Positions 47,223-58,000 of a stretch of 64,000 bases of DNA are shown piece by piece. Below the pieces are notes generated by a model. That model was not told the DNA's origin. It did no database searches and was given only the letters and a program-made list of their open reading frames with translations. How positions within the stretch are numbered: position 1 is the stretch's first letter; each line of letters begins with the position of its first letter. The translations under genes and the position numbers were made by a program. The stretch is taken from positions 1,860,001-1,924,000 of the forward strand of contig NZ_JABBGC010000001.1 in assembly GCF_012927205.1 (NCBI RefSeq), read 5' to 3'. Origin of the DNA: Chitinophaga fulva (GTDB lineage: Bacteria; Bacteroidota; Bacteroidia; Chitinophagales; Chitinophagaceae).

Positions 47223-48389
47223 TCAACTAAATATGTCTCTGACTTTTTCAAAGAAACCTTTCTCCGATTTTTCGGGGTTGGGTTTGAAGTTGTCAGAAGA
47301 CTGGAGTTTGTCGAGCATGGCCCGTTCTTCCGCGCTGACGTGTTGCGGTGTCCATACGTTTACATGTATGAGCTGATCGCCTTTTTCGTAGGAGTTGACA
47401 GAGGGGAATCCTTTGCCTTTGAGGCGGAAGATTTTACCGCTTTGTGTTCCTGCGGGTATTTTGATTTTCGCTTTACCGTCGATGGTAGGTACTTCCACCT
47501 GTGTGCCATAAACGGCATCAGGGAAGGAGATGTGCAGGTCGTAGGCTACGTTGAGGCCATCGCGCTGTAGTTCCGGATGTGGTTCTTCTTCGATGAGAAT
47601 GAGCAGGTCACCGGGTGCGCCGCCTCTTTCGCCGGCATTGCCTTTACCGCTCATGCTCAGCTGCATGCCTTCCTGTACGCCTGCCGGGATGTCTATGCTC
47701 ACCATTTCTTCGCCATACATACGGCCTTCACCTTTACAGTGGCCGCATTTGCTGGTGATGATCTGGCCTTCGCCATGACAGGTAGGGCAGGTAGTAACGG
47801 TCTGCATCTGGCCAAGGAAGGTTTGGGTCACCTTTCTTACCTGGCCGGAGCCGCCGCAGGTGTTACAGGTCTGGAACGCGTTTTTATCTTTCGCGCCCAG
47901 GCCTCCGCAGTGCTGACAGGGAACGTATTTCTTTACTTTGATTTTTTTGTTGGCGCCTTTGGCGATTTCCTCGTAGGTCAGACGGATTTTCACGCGCAGG
48001 TTGGAACCGCGGGTGCCACGACCACGCCGGCCGCCGCCGCCGCCAGCACGGCCACCTCCGAAGAAGGAACCGAAAATATCGTCATTACCGAAAATGTCAC
48101 CGAAATTGGAGAAGATGTCTTCCATGTTCATGCCACCACCTCCAAAGCCGCCACGGCCACCGTTCATGCCGGCATGCCCGAAACGGTCATATTGTGCCCG
48201 TTTGTCAGCATCGCTTAATACCTCATAGGCTTCGGCTGCCTCTTTGAACTTTTCTTCCGCTTCCGTATTGTTGGGATTGCGGTCAGGGTGAAACTGCATG
48301 GCCACCTTGCGGTAAGCTTTCTTGATTTCATCCTGGGAGGCGGATTTGGAAACACCCAGTATTTCGTAATAATCTCTCTTGGTAGACAT
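47223..48389 (-). CDS. dnaJ: Molecular chaperone DnaJ
   Basis: The 388-residue product has a J domain (HPD at 34-36), a glycine/phenylalanine-rich stretch about 70-130, four zinc-finger repeats ([32 protein letters not shown]) about 160-230 and C-terminal substrate-binding domains. It stimulates DnaK ATPase. It lies 108 bases after grpE on the same strand, a common pair; dnaK is not in the window. No CIRCE operator is visible upstream of grpE. Confidence 0.98.
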   Translation of the reverse strand: MSTKRDYYEILGVSKSASQDEIKKAYRKVAMQFHPDRNPNNTEAEEKFKEAAEAYEVLSDADKRAQYDRFGHAGMNGGRGGFGGGGMNMEDIFSNFGDIFGNDDIFGSFFGGGRAGGGGGRRGRGTRGSNLRVKIRLTYEEIAKGANKKIKVKKYVPCQHCGGLGAKDKNAFQTCNTCGGSGQVRKVTQTFLGQMQTVTTCPTCHGEGQIITSKCGHCKGEGRMYGEEMVSIDIPAGVQEGMQLSMSGKGNAGERGGAPGDLLILIEEEPHPELQRDGLNVAYDLHISFPDAVYGTQVEVPTIDGKAKIKIPAGTQSGKIFRLKGKGFPSVNSYEKGDQLIHVNVWTPQHVSAEERAMLDKLQSSDNFKPNPEKSEKGFFEKVRDIFS

Positions 48390-48497
48390 TATAAAATCAC
48401 TTATAACCGGTGCCAGGCACCGGTTTTTTTCAGTAAAAAATATTGTTTTACATCTGCATAGGCGATCGCTGCGGTATATGCCACATCGTCACATCAC

Positions 48498-49091
48498 TTA
48501 TTTGCCCACTATCACCTTAGCATGACGGATTAGCTTGTCATTCAGGTAATAGCCTTCCTGTAACACATCTACTACTTTACCCTGAAGATCTGGCGTGGGA
48601 GCCGGAATTTCGGTGATGGCATCGTGCAGGTCGGTATCAAAGGTGGCGTGCAGGCTTTCCATAGGCTTTAATCCTTTGGCTTGCAGGGTGGTTTTCAACT
48701 TGTTGAATACCAGGTTTACTCCGTCTTTGATAGCAGTGATATCGTTGGCAGTGCTCAGCTGTTTGGCAGCCCGCTCTGAATCATCCAGTACGTCCAGCAA
48801 AGATATGATAACTTCTTTACCCGCCGTTTGCAACAGCTCCAGTCTTTCCTTGGCTGTACGTTTACGGAAATTATCAAACTCAGCCTGCAGACGAAGGTAT
48901 TTGTCCCGCATTTCATTCAGTTGCTGATCTTTCTTGATCAACTCCTCTTCAGGTTCTACTTCCAATGCATTAGTCATATGAGACGTTTCACTGATATTTT
49001 CTTCAGCATTGAAATCAGGCATGCCTTTTTCGTTTTCTCCAGCATTGTTTGCCTGTCCGTTTGTCTGCATGTCTTGGTCTTTTTCTGTCAT
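48498..49091 (-). CDS. grpE: Nucleotide exchange factor GrpE
   Basis: The 197-residue product has an acidic, variable N-terminus, a long coiled-coil helix (EEELIKKDQQLNEMRDKYLRLQAEFDNFRKRTAKER), and the C-terminal beta domain with HATFDTDLHDAITEI and LNDKLIRHAKVIVGK. It exchanges ADP on DnaK. The ATG at 49091 is preferred; an in-frame ATG lies at 49112. Divergent from the methylase at 49201 with 109 bases between. Confidence 0.97.
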   Translation of the reverse strand: MTEKDQDMQTNGQANNAGENEKGMPDFNAEENISETSHMTNALEVEPEEELIKKDQQLNEMRDKYLRLQAEFDNFRKRTAKERLELLQTAGKEVIISLLDVLDDSERAAKQLSTANDITAIKDGVNLVFNKLKTTLQAKGLKPMESLHATFDTDLHDAITEIPAPTPDLQGKVVDVLQEGYYLNDKLIRHAKVIVGK

Positions 49092-49174
49092 AATTGTAAT
49101 GATTATCTGCAATTGTGCTTAGTCAATTATTTTGCCAACCCCTGTTTGGCCGCCAAAAAGACAGATCTTCTCTG

Positions 49175-49182
49175 TACCTTTG
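49175..49182 (+). promoter_or_regulatory. -7 box for the RlmI-like gene
   Basis: TACCTTTG, 18 bases before the ATG at 49201. Confidence 0.5.
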
Positions 49183-49200
49183 CGGTTCGAAATAATGTAA

Positions 49201-50373
49201 ATGACCAAGGTTTTTTTAAAGAAACAGATACAAAACAGGGTATTACTGGGCCATCCCTGGATTTTCGGCAATGAAGTGGCTGAAATCAAAGGGGAAGTAG
49301 TACCGGGTGATATCGTGGATGTTCATACCCATCAGGGCTCCTTCCTCGGTAGAGGGTATATCAACCCACAGTCCCAGATCCTGGTACGCCTGCTGACGCG
49401 CGATAAAAGCGAGGAGATCAATCCTGAATTTTTCTACCGCCGTCTCCTCAAATGCTGGGAATACCGGCAGAAACTGGGTTATGTGGAAAACTGCCGCCTC
49501 GTTTTCGGGGAAGCGGACGATCTGCCTGCCCTGGTAATCGATAAGTTCAACGATTATTTTGTGCTGCAAACATTGGCACTGGGCATGGAGAAATGGAAAC
49601 CTGCCATCGTGGATGCGCTCAACCGTATCTTTTCACCCAAAGGTATCTATGAGCGGAATGATGTGCCGGTAAGGGAACTGGAAGGGATGGAGCAACAGAA
49701 AGGCTTCCTCAGCGCGCCTTTTGACACCAATGTCATCATCAATGAAAACGGCCTGAAGTTCCATGTGGATATCGTGAATGGTCAGAAAACAGGCTACTTC
49801 CTGGACCAGCAGGACAACCGCCGCGAAATACGCCAGATCGTGAAAGACGCCAATGTGCTGGAAGCTTTCTGCTATACCGGCACTTTCTCCTGCCATGCAG
49901 GGTATTACCGTGCTAAAAGTGTACTGGGACTGGATATTTCAGAACATGCTGTGGAAACTGCCCGCCGCAACGCGGAGCTCAATAACCTGCAGGAGGTGTG
50001 TAAGTTCCAGGCGGTAAATGCTTTCGATCAACTGAAACAATATACCCGGGAAGAACGCAAGTTTGATGTAGTGATACTGGATCCGCCGGCCTTCACCAAA
50101 AGTCGCGAGAATATCCGGAAAGCCGTTACCGGTTATAAGGAAATTAATCTCAGGGGCATGAAACTGCTGAATCAGGGCGGTTTCCTGGTGACAGCTTCCT
50201 GTACCAACCTGGTATCACCGGAACTCTTCCTGGAAACGATCGATGCTGCTGCCAAAGACGCCAAAAAACGCCTCCGCCAGGTCACTTTCCAGACACAGGC
50301 AAAAGATCACCCCATTTTGAGGAATATTGAGAACACAACGTACCTGAAATTTTTGATCGTAGAGATCGCGTAA
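49201..50373 (+). CDS. RlmI-like 23S rRNA (cytosine-C5) methyltransferase
   Basis: The 390-residue product has an N-terminal PUA domain (FLKKQIQNRVLLGHPWIFGNEV...VDVHTHQGSFLGRGYINPQSQI), a central EEHEE-type region (GIYERNDVPVRELEG) and a Rossmann domain with VLEAFCYTGTFSCHA and the DPPAFTKSRE motif (Asp294). The near-terminal TASCTNLVS holds the catalytic-type cysteine. E. coli RlmI makes m5C1962. Assignment to that site here is likely but not proven. Confidence 0.9.
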   Translation: MTKVFLKKQIQNRVLLGHPWIFGNEVAEIKGEVVPGDIVDVHTHQGSFLGRGYINPQSQILVRLLTRDKSEEINPEFFYRRLLKCWEYRQKLGYVENCRLVFGEADDLPALVIDKFNDYFVLQTLALGMEKWKPAIVDALNRIFSPKGIYERNDVPVRELEGMEQQKGFLSAPFDTNVIINENGLKFHVDIVNGQKTGYFLDQQDNRREIRQIVKDANVLEAFCYTGTFSCHAGYYRAKSVLGLDISEHAVETARRNAELNNLQEVCKFQAVNAFDQLKQYTREERKFDVVILDPPAFTKSRENIRKAVTGYKEINLRGMKLLNQGGFLVTASCTNLVSPELFLETIDAAAKDAKKRLRQVTFQTQAKDHPILRNIENTTYLKFLIVEIA

Positions 50374-50460
50374 AAAAGATAAGTAGAGTAGCTTTCGGTA
50401 TAGGCTTTCTTTAGGATAATTTACTAATAGTCTGTTGGAGGGAAAGTCAATAGCTGAAAG

Positions 50461-50814
50461 CTATTTTACAACATTAAATTTGCCTGATTCCACCAGGTTG
50501 CCCCGCTGGTCGCGAAGCTGGAAGATATAGAGACCATTGTAGTAATTGTCCAGGTTGACAGTAGTACGACTGCTGATGCTCTTTATCTGATCAATTTTTT
50601 TTCCGAGAAAATTGTACACAATAAGATCGTATATGCGGTCGTTATTATGCTGTTGAATTTCAAAATTGATGAAGTTGGTGGCAGGGTTGGGATAAAGTTT
50701 CACAATTTGCCTACCCCCCTCCGGATTATTCGGTAGGGACCCGGTTTGAGCTTTACCCACAAGGGATAAAAGGCAGAAAACTGTAAGTAAAATGAGGGTA
50801 GAGGTTTTCCACAT
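50461..50814 (-). CDS. Mini-protein with T9SS type A sorting domain
   Basis: The 117-residue product has a signal peptide (MWKTSTLILLTVFCLLSLVGKAQ) and then almost only a type A sorting domain: VKLYPNPATNFINFEIQ, YDLIVYNFLGKKID, and the end NYYNGLYIFQLRDQRGNLVESGKFNVVK. No cargo domain stands between them. It lies 184 bases after the PorP/SprF gene and may be its own unit. Cleavage and sorting by T9SS would release only a short remnant, so its purpose is unclear. Confidence 0.85.
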   Translation of the reverse strand: MWKTSTLILLTVFCLLSLVGKAQTGSLPNNPEGGRQIVKLYPNPATNFINFEIQQHNNDRIYDLIVYNFLGKKIDQIKSISSRTTVNLDNYYNGLYIFQLRDQRGNLVESGKFNVVK

Positions 50815-50998
50815 AGTATTATAAAAATAAAGTTTTTTTCAAATATTTCCCAATTTTTGTTTGTTAATAACAGCGCGTTAGCCCTTTGTCTCACTCATAA
50901 AAATAACAAACTATGCGCCATTTTGTTAGGTTTGCCAATTTTTTAGGTAAAATTTAACGGTTTTAATTTGGTGAAGTAAATTGTTGTTTATCAATGAT

Positions 50999-52030
50999 TT
51001 AGAATCTTGGACAGTTTAAACGCTCCAAAGTACTGTTCCGGCTGTTGAGGAAACCCTTGAAAACCAATGACACTTCAAATCCGCCAAAGCTCTGGCTGGC
51101 TGTCCGCAACTGCGAAATATTGGCATCGTAGCTCATGGCCACTTCAAATTTTTCCATATCGATCTTCACTGTGGGGATAACTGCATCATTCCAGCGTAGA
51201 AATAACCCGCCATAGATGGCCCGGGTAGACTCCAGTCCTTCGTTCATCAGGCCATAACCAATCAGCGCACCACCGATATACTCTGAATAACCGCCCTGGT
51301 GCAGCTGGTTATAATGTGCTATCAGCTTCACCCGCTCTTCCAGCGGGATGGTGATACCCGCATTAAATGACAGCTTGGGCGCCAGCTCAATGTTTTTATC
51401 GTTGTAGAAAGAAATCTTCGCCCGGTTGAAGTGATACAAGGCGGCCCCGATGAAGTAGGCCACATCTTCCCCAATCACACTATTATAACTAAGGCCTACA
51501 CCGGCGTCAAGATAAGTATATCCTTTCAGCGCCAGTTTGCCTTCTTCTCCTGTAGGGGCTGCCGGGTCAAAACGGCCGCCGGTATACTGGTTGTTGAATG
51601 TCATGTTAGTGGGGTCAAACTGCCGCTGTACCAGCCCACCCATAAAGCCGAGGGAGAGAAAACTTGTCTTGTCTTCATTCAGCGACTTGTGATAGTTGAT
51701 CGCCGGAAAGATCTGGGTGGATTGCAGTTTGGAAGTACCTGCCCGGTCATAGGTCAGTTGCAGCCCGGTGGTGACATAGTCGTTGCCGTTACCAACCGGG
51801 AACTTGATCTCGCCGCTCATAGTACCGGTTTGATAAGGAATGGTGACGCTGTTCCACTGGTTGCGGTACACGGCCTGAAAGCGCACATCGCCATTGAAAA
51901 TGCCGATCAGGGCCGGGTTACGGAGTATCGGGGTTTCATAAAACTGTGACAGGTGTATGTCCTGTGCCCGTAGCTGTAATCCACAGCTGAAGCAAATGAC
52001 TGTCAATAAGGCTTTATATACAGTTTTCAT
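50999..52030 (-). CDS. PorP/SprF family type IX secretion protein (second locus)
   Basis: The 343-residue product has a signal peptide (MKTVYKALLTVICFSCGLQLRAQ), the opening DIHLSQFYETPILRNPALIG, and a predicted barrel. It is a paralogue of the protein at 36587. It begins 15 bases after the 950-residue cargo gene, so it is co-transcribed with it. It presumably enables secretion of the two PKD proteins upstream. Confidence 0.92.
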   Translation of the reverse strand: MKTVYKALLTVICFSCGLQLRAQDIHLSQFYETPILRNPALIGIFNGDVRFQAVYRNQWNSVTIPYQTGTMSGEIKFPVGNGNDYVTTGLQLTYDRAGTSKLQSTQIFPAINYHKSLNEDKTSFLSLGFMGGLVQRQFDPTNMTFNNQYTGGRFDPAAPTGEEGKLALKGYTYLDAGVGLSYNSVIGEDVAYFIGAALYHFNRAKISFYNDKNIELAPKLSFNAGITIPLEERVKLIAHYNQLHQGGYSEYIGGALIGYGLMNEGLESTRAIYGGLFLRWNDAVIPTVKIDMEKFEVAMSYDANISQLRTASQSFGGFEVSLVFKGFLNSRNSTLERLNCPRF

Positions 52031-52045
52031 ATAGACCGCTTGTTA

Positions 52046-54898
52046 TTATCTGAGTAATGTTACGTTGCCTTTAAGGCGGAAAAATTCGTTGGCGTCGCAA
52101 TAAGCTTCCACGAAGTAGATGTATACGTCTGCTCCCTGTGGCTGTCCGTTGAAGGTACCGTTCCAGCCGGCATTGACATCTTCCACCTGAATGTTTTCCC
52201 GGTGGAAAACTTCCTGCCCGAGGCGGTTGAAGACGCGGAACGATTTCACCAGGCTGATGCCTTTGCCACGCAGGTAAAAGATATCGTTCACCCCGTCGCC
52301 ATTAGGACTGAAAGTATTGGGAATAAATATCAGGTCGGTATTGCAGATGAGATCGATTTTTACTACATCGCTTTTCGTGCACCCGTATTGGTTAGTGCCT
52401 GTAATGGCATAGGAGATAGACTTCCTGACAGCCGCGTTGGTAAAGGGCGACGTCGGATTGTCAAGGTAGTCTGCGGGCGACCATTGCCATTTCACAATAT
52501 CAGAGCTGCCGTTGGCCATCAGGCGGACAACATCTCCGGCCATCACCGTCTGGTCATTACCGGCGCTGATGGTAGGCACCTTTTTAACAGACACTTTTAC
52601 AGACAGTGGCGCGCTCATCGGACAGATGGCATCGTTGGTGCCGGTTACCTGGTAGGTAATGTCTTCAATAGGCGTGGAAACCGGATTGGCGATGGTATTG
52701 TTGGTCAGGCCAGTTACCGGTGTCCAGTTGTAGATCGCGGCGCCGCTGGCTTTCAGTTGCACGGAGGAGCCATAGCAGGCGATCGTGTCTTTGCTGACGG
52801 TGAGGTTTACTTTGGGCACTACTGCGATATCCGTGGAGTCTCTTGTCGTGCAACCGTATACGTTAGCTGCTTCCACCAGGTAGCGGGTATTGATCACCGG
52901 AGAGGCTACCGGGTCCGGGCAGTACACGCAGCTAAGGCTGGCGCCGTTGAGCCACTGTACGGTGGCATCGGACTGGGCATGCAGGGTAACGGTACTGCCT
53001 TCGCAGATTTTAGGCTGCGCGGCAGAAGCGCGTACAAAAGGCGTCGGGTTGATGTTGATATCTTTCGTAACAGAGTCCTGACAGTTGCGGGCATCGGTGA
53101 TAACAAGTTTCACCGGATATCCGCCGGAGGCGGAATAAGTGGTGGCAGGCGGTGTTTGCGCGGAAGACACTTTACCATTGCCAAAGTCCCACTGCCAGCT
53201 GGCAATCGGGATGTTAGGCGAAGGGGTGGCGTTATTGGCAAAGGAAACCGGTTGTCCTGCGCAGGTGGTGGAGGCGAGGGTGAAATCTGCCTGTGGCGCC
53301 AGAATGTTGATATTGTTTGGTTTGGTAACGATATCGTCGCAATAGGCAGGGTCTTTATAACGGATGGTCAGTTGGTCAGTGAAAATACCGGCAGTGGCCC
53401 ATGTTTTCACAAAACGCTGATCGGTAGTGGTATAGGTGGAACCATCACCAAATTGCCAGGTGTAATCGGCCACCAGGTTGACCGGCACATTCAATACCTC
53501 ATAAGTGGCTTTGCTGCCGCGGCAGATGCTGCTCACGCCTGCTGAAAAGTCTGCTTTGAAATAATACGCGGTCTGATAGCTGCTGTGGCTACAGTTGTTG
53601 CTGTTGTCGCTGATGGTCAGGCGTACGGTGTATTTGTCTGGTGAAGTATAGGAATGGGAGGCATTCAGACCGGTAGTTACTGGTGTGTTGTCACCAAAAT
53701 CCCACTGGTAGGTGGTGGTGGGCGTTGTACCGGTGGAAGTATTGGTGAAGATAAATTTGCTCTTGTCGTTACAATCCCTGGTGACGGTGAACTGCGATAC
53801 CGGACCGGTGATATTGACCATAATCGGAGCTGCCGGCGTATAACAACCGTTGCTACCGGCTTTCATATTGATGGTGATAATGCCATTGGTGGCAAAGCCG
53901 TGGCGGATATCGTTGGTGTATACTTCTTCTTTGGTACCGTCGCCATAGTCCCAGCTGTAGCTGTCGGCATATTTAGCGTTGGCCAGCAGCCTTACCGGCG
54001 CGCCTACGCAGGCGCTGGCGGGCGTAGCGGTGAAACTTACGTCCGACGGTGGATTGCCGGTGCGTACCTGTTTGTCGAACGTTTTGCTGATCTCGCAGCC
54101 GCCATTGGTACGGACAGCCAACACTACATTGTAGGTGCCTGTTTGCACATAGGCGTGAGAGGTAGTGCCGGTGGTAGTATTGGCGGTAGCGCCGTCGCCA
54201 AAAGTCCATTTCCATTCAGCCACCGGATCATTAAGATCGTTGGTAGATGTGGCATTGAAGGAGGCGGTATAAGGCACACAACCGCTGACAGGCGCGTCCA
54301 GGGATATTTGTGGCTGGGAAATAGTGATGTAGGACGCTTTTTTCAGCATTGACTGACAGCCGTTGCTATTGGTAACGGTCAGGGTTACGTCGTATTTGCC
54401 GGCCTTCGTATAGGCGTGTGAAATAAATGCGTTGCTGGTGGTAACAGGAGCGGTGCCATCGCCAAAGTCCCAGGTGCGGGCCATAGCGTTGGGCGTGGCG
54501 TCTGTAAAATTGGCGGTATAGAGCTTACAGCTGTTGGTGACATCAGCGCTGAAAGCTATCTGCGGGGTGGCCCCCACTTCAAAAGTACGGTAGTAGGTGC
54601 TGGTACCGTTTGCGAAGGTGGCTACCAGCGTCACTTTTTTAGGTCCGGGCGCCGTATAGGTGATCTGCGGATTGACGTCGTGAGATGTCCTGCCGTCGCC
54701 AAAATCCCAGCTGTAGGCCGTGGGATTACCGGTACTGTTGTTCTTAAAAGTGAGTGTTACCGGGTTACACATGGTGGCAGGTACCGCAGTATAGGAGAAA
54801 TCGGCCTGCTGGGCCCACACAGGGCTGCCCTGCACCAGGAATATCAGGAGCACTAACGCGCTTAGACACTTAGCCTGTAGGTATTTCATAGGATACAT
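52046..54898 (-). CDS. PKD-repeat surface protein with T9SS type B sorting domain (950 residues)
   Basis: The product has a signal peptide (KYLQAKCLSALVLLIFLVQGSPVWAQQ), about seven PKD domains recognisable by WDFGDG-like motifs (YSWDFGDGRTS, RTWDFGDGTAP, WKWTFGDGATA, YSWDYGDGTKE, YQWDFGDNTPV, YTWQFGDGSTY, WQWDFGNGKVS), Ig-like domains about 620-840 and a type B sorting domain (IFIPNTFSPNGDGVNDIFYL...GNVTLLR). A second ATG at 54889 may be the start. Cysteine pairs such as LSCVYCPDP sit in the Ig-like part. Likely an adhesin or surface-layer component. Neighbours: 1611-residue relative upstream, PorP/SprF downstream. Confidence 0.92.
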   Translation of the reverse strand: MYPMKYLQAKCLSALVLLIFLVQGSPVWAQQADFSYTAVPATMCNPVTLTFKNNSTGNPTAYSWDFGDGRTSHDVNPQITYTAPGPKKVTLVATFANGTSTYYRTFEVGATPQIAFSADVTNSCKLYTANFTDATPNAMARTWDFGDGTAPVTTSNAFISHAYTKAGKYDVTLTVTNSNGCQSMLKKASYITISQPQISLDAPVSGCVPYTASFNATSTNDLNDPVAEWKWTFGDGATANTTTGTTSHAYVQTGTYNVVLAVRTNGGCEISKTFDKQVRTGNPPSDVSFTATPASACVGAPVRLLANAKYADSYSWDYGDGTKEEVYTNDIRHGFATNGIITINMKAGSNGCYTPAAPIMVNITGPVSQFTVTRDCNDKSKFIFTNTSTGTTPTTTYQWDFGDNTPVTTGLNASHSYTSPDKYTVRLTISDNSNNCSHSSYQTAYYFKADFSAGVSSICRGSKATYEVLNVPVNLVADYTWQFGDGSTYTTTDQRFVKTWATAGIFTDQLTIRYKDPAYCDDIVTKPNNINILAPQADFTLASTTCAGQPVSFANNATPSPNIPIASWQWDFGNGKVSSAQTPPATTYSASGGYPVKLVITDARNCQDSVTKDININPTPFVRASAAQPKICEGSTVTLHAQSDATVQWLNGASLSCVYCPDPVASPVINTRYLVEAANVYGCTTRDSTDIAVVPKVNLTVSKDTIACYGSSVQLKASGAAIYNWTPVTGLTNNTIANPVSTPIEDITYQVTGTNDAICPMSAPLSVKVSVKKVPTISAGNDQTVMAGDVVRLMANGSSDIVKWQWSPADYLDNPTSPFTNAAVRKSISYAITGTNQYGCTKSDVVKIDLICNTDLIFIPNTFSPNGDGVNDIFYLRGKGISLVKSFRVFNRLGQEVFHRENIQVEDVNAGWNGTFNGQPQGADVYIYFVEAYCDANEFFRLKGNVTLLR

Positions 54899-54920
54899 AC
54901 CACAAATTAACGAAAAATAT

Positions 54921-55010
54921 TATATATATTATTTTTTGATTTTCGATTTTTTGATTTCGGGAGATGACCAACCGCCGTTATTCATCTCCCAAAATCAAAA
55001 GTTTCAAAAT
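54921..55010. repeat. Weak intergenic palindrome between the two PKD genes
   Basis: A 9-bp stem GGGAGATGA/TCATCTCCC (54959-54967 with 54982-54990) is flanked by AT words (TTTTGATTTTCG left; AAAATCAAAAG right) that pair imperfectly. It looks like a decayed member of the palindrome family and may weaken read-through between the two cargo genes. Confidence 0.55.
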
Positions 55011-55015
55011 TATTG

Positions 55016-58000
55016 TTACCTGATCAACGTCACATTACCCTTCATAATGATCGATTCCCCGCTGTCACAGATAACTTCCGCGTAATACACGTATACGTCC
55101 GGATTGAGCGCGGTGCCTTTATAACGGCCATCCCAACCGAAAGAAGGATCATCGCCGTTGATACCGAAGCGCTCAAACATGACCTGGCCCCAGCGGTTAT
55201 ATATGCGGAATGTACGGACGGTCTGCATACCACGGCCACGGATATAGAAAACATCGTTCATGCCGTCGCCATTGGGCGAGAATGTATTGGGAATGAAGAT
55301 GTTACCGCCGTTGCAGATCGTTTTGATATGGATATCGTCCCCGGCGATACAGCCGTAGCGGTTCATCACGGTCACATGATAGATGGTGCTGCCTTTGGGT
55401 GTAACCACCGGCGCAAGGCAGTTGTAGCAGCTCAGGTTATTGATGGGTGTCCATTCCACCTGCGTGATATCGTTGCTGCCTACAGCGGGTATGGGTATGA
55501 CGCTGCCGGCAGCCACTTCCATGTCCGGTCCGAGGTTGATCTGCGGCGACGGCTGTACCGTTACTTTAGCCAGCACGGTGTCGGTAAAACAACCTATGTC
55601 ATCATATCCTACTACCTGGTAATTGGTGGTAGTGGCGGGATTGGCAACAGGGTCCGGAATGGTGGCGTTGTTCAGGCCTGTGGCAGGTATCCATTTATAG
55701 CGATAGGCGCCACCGGATTGCATTTGCACACTTTTTCCGGAACAGATGGTGGCATCCAGCGCAAACATCCGGAATGGCTGTATCACGGTAACGCGCACAC
55801 TGCTATTGCTTTTACAGCCAAACTCGCTGACAGCCTGTATTTTATAAACCGTATCCTTGTCGGGTTTTACAGTGGGTGTTTTGCTGTTGGCACTGGAAAT
55901 ATTGTAAGGCGTCCAGCTTACCGTAGCATTGGCATCAGTATTGGCAAACAACTGCAGCGATGCGCCTTTGCAGATGCTGGATTCAGGCGGTGTTGGTTGC
56001 AGGTCGGGGGCAGGGTGCACAACGATATTGGTGGCGGCTGTTGCCGGGCAGGAGCCGTCTGCATTGGTGATCGTCAGTTTAACCGGCGTTACGCCAATGG
56101 TGTTGAAATCCATATCCGGAGGCGATGGGATGTCGAATTCCTGTCCATTACCTAACTGCCATTTCCATTTGGTGGCCGGCAGGTTTTTGGTGTCGCTGCC
56201 ACGCAGCTGTATTTTTCCTGTTACACATAACTCAGGGATAGCGGCAATGACTGGTTGCGGCTGCGGGGGTATCACTACCGGCAGTGTTTTCTGGTCTTTA
56301 CAGCCGTAGTTGCTGATGATCTCCAGTGTAACGTTATAATTGCCGGGCTGTGGATAATTAAACGAGCCGTCTTTACCGTTACCGGTGTTAGTCGGCGTAT
56401 ACGTCCATTTGCTGGCGAAAGGCAGTCCCAGCAGATCGTTGGTCACCGCAGTGCTGGTGTTTTTGAACAACACGTTGCCACCACCGCAGGCGGCGCTGTT
56501 ATCTATCGTGAAATCGGCCATGGCATTGTCTGCCACGACCTTGTCGTCTCCTTCGGCTTTTACGGCGCAACCTTTGTCGTCTATCAATGACACCCGCGGC
56601 GTATAAATACCCGGCTTGGTGTAGGTGTGGGCGGGGGCAACAGGTACTTGTGTTTTTAATACGGTACCATCGTCGAAGTCCCACTGGAAATTAGTGGTTT
56701 TATTGGCAACGGCTGTAATGTTTACTGCCAGCGGCACACAGCCGGTTGCAGGCGTAACGGCAAATGATCCGTCAGGGCCTTCTATCGTGACCGGGATTGT
56801 TTTGCTGGCAGGGCAGTCTCCTTCTGAATATACAGTCAGCTTAACGTTGTATGTTTTGGCCCGTACATAGATGTGATTACCGGGATCGTTTTTGGAAGAT
56901 GTGCTGTTATCGCCGAATTCCCAGAGAGACTTCACATAGTCACTGGATTTGTTGGTGAACGGCACCGTTACCGGCGGACAAAGTTCCAGGTTAGGCGGGA
57001 AAGAAAAGTCGGCTACGGGATCGGGTACACGCAGTGTCTGTTTTTTTGTGATCTGGTCGGTACATCCTTCCCGGGTGGTGATTTTCAGCGTTACATCATA
57101 AGTGCCGGAAGCGGCATATGCCTTGGCCGGATTAACGCCGGTGCCGGTGGTGTTATCACCGAAATCCCAGGCATAGTCCACTACAGTGCCGGCAGACCTG
57201 TCGTTGAAATAAAACCGGCTGCCCTTGCACACTACGTTTGCCGGCTGGGCGAAGTCGGCTTTTACGGTTTCGAGGTACACCTGTTGCTGTGCCGGAATGA
57301 TACAACCAAATTGATCGGTGGTGGTCAGCGTTACCGTATAGTCTTTAAAGTTAGTATAGGTGTGTTTGCTGTTGAGCGGCTGTGTGCCGTTGCTCTCCAC
57401 GGGGCTGCCATCGCCGAAATCCCATGTCCAGTTGACGATTTTATTGCCCGCATCGATGGTGGATTTGTCGGTAAATGTCAGTTCATCTTTTATACATTTT
57501 CTGCCGGTGACGGTGAAATCTGCCACGGCACCGTGTACGTCCACGGTAACGGGGACGGCTGTACGCAAACATCCGTTTTTATCCACGATAGTGAGCTTGA
57601 CGGTATAGGTACCTGATTTGCGGTAAATATGGGACAGTCCTTTAGATGGATCTACCTCATAGCCCATGAAGTAAAGCTGTGTGCCATCGCCCCAGTCCCA
57701 TGCATAAGAGTTGATATTACCGGCAGTCAGCGGGCCAAGGCTCACATGCAACGCTTTGCCGATGCATACCCATGGCTCATCAGGCATCAGTACTGGCTTT
57801 TCGTCGATGATGTTGATATTGATGATTGTATCGGATTTACAAACGCCGTTATCCACCTGCAGCTTTACCGTTTTACTGCCGGTAGTGGTATAGCGGAATT
57901 CCGGGTTTTGCAGGGTGGAAGTGGCGCCGCCTTCTCCAAAATCCCAGAACCATTTTTTCTGTGGCGCCGGTTCAGGGCCGAAGTCGGAGGCGTCTTTGAA

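Noticed and set aside
49092..49200. CIRCE heat-shock operator before grpE
   Set aside because: No TTAGCACTC/GAGTGCTAA inverted repeat is present.
52202..53545. 447-codon open frame antisense to the 950-residue PKD gene
   Set aside because: The forward frame shows regular PKD motifs. The antisense product has skewed composition and no fold; long shadow frames are common opposite repetitive GC-moderate genes.
55013..57616. 380- and 247-codon open frames antisense to the giant PKD gene
   Set aside because: Same reasoning: repeated codons of PKD domains leave the opposite strand open by chance.
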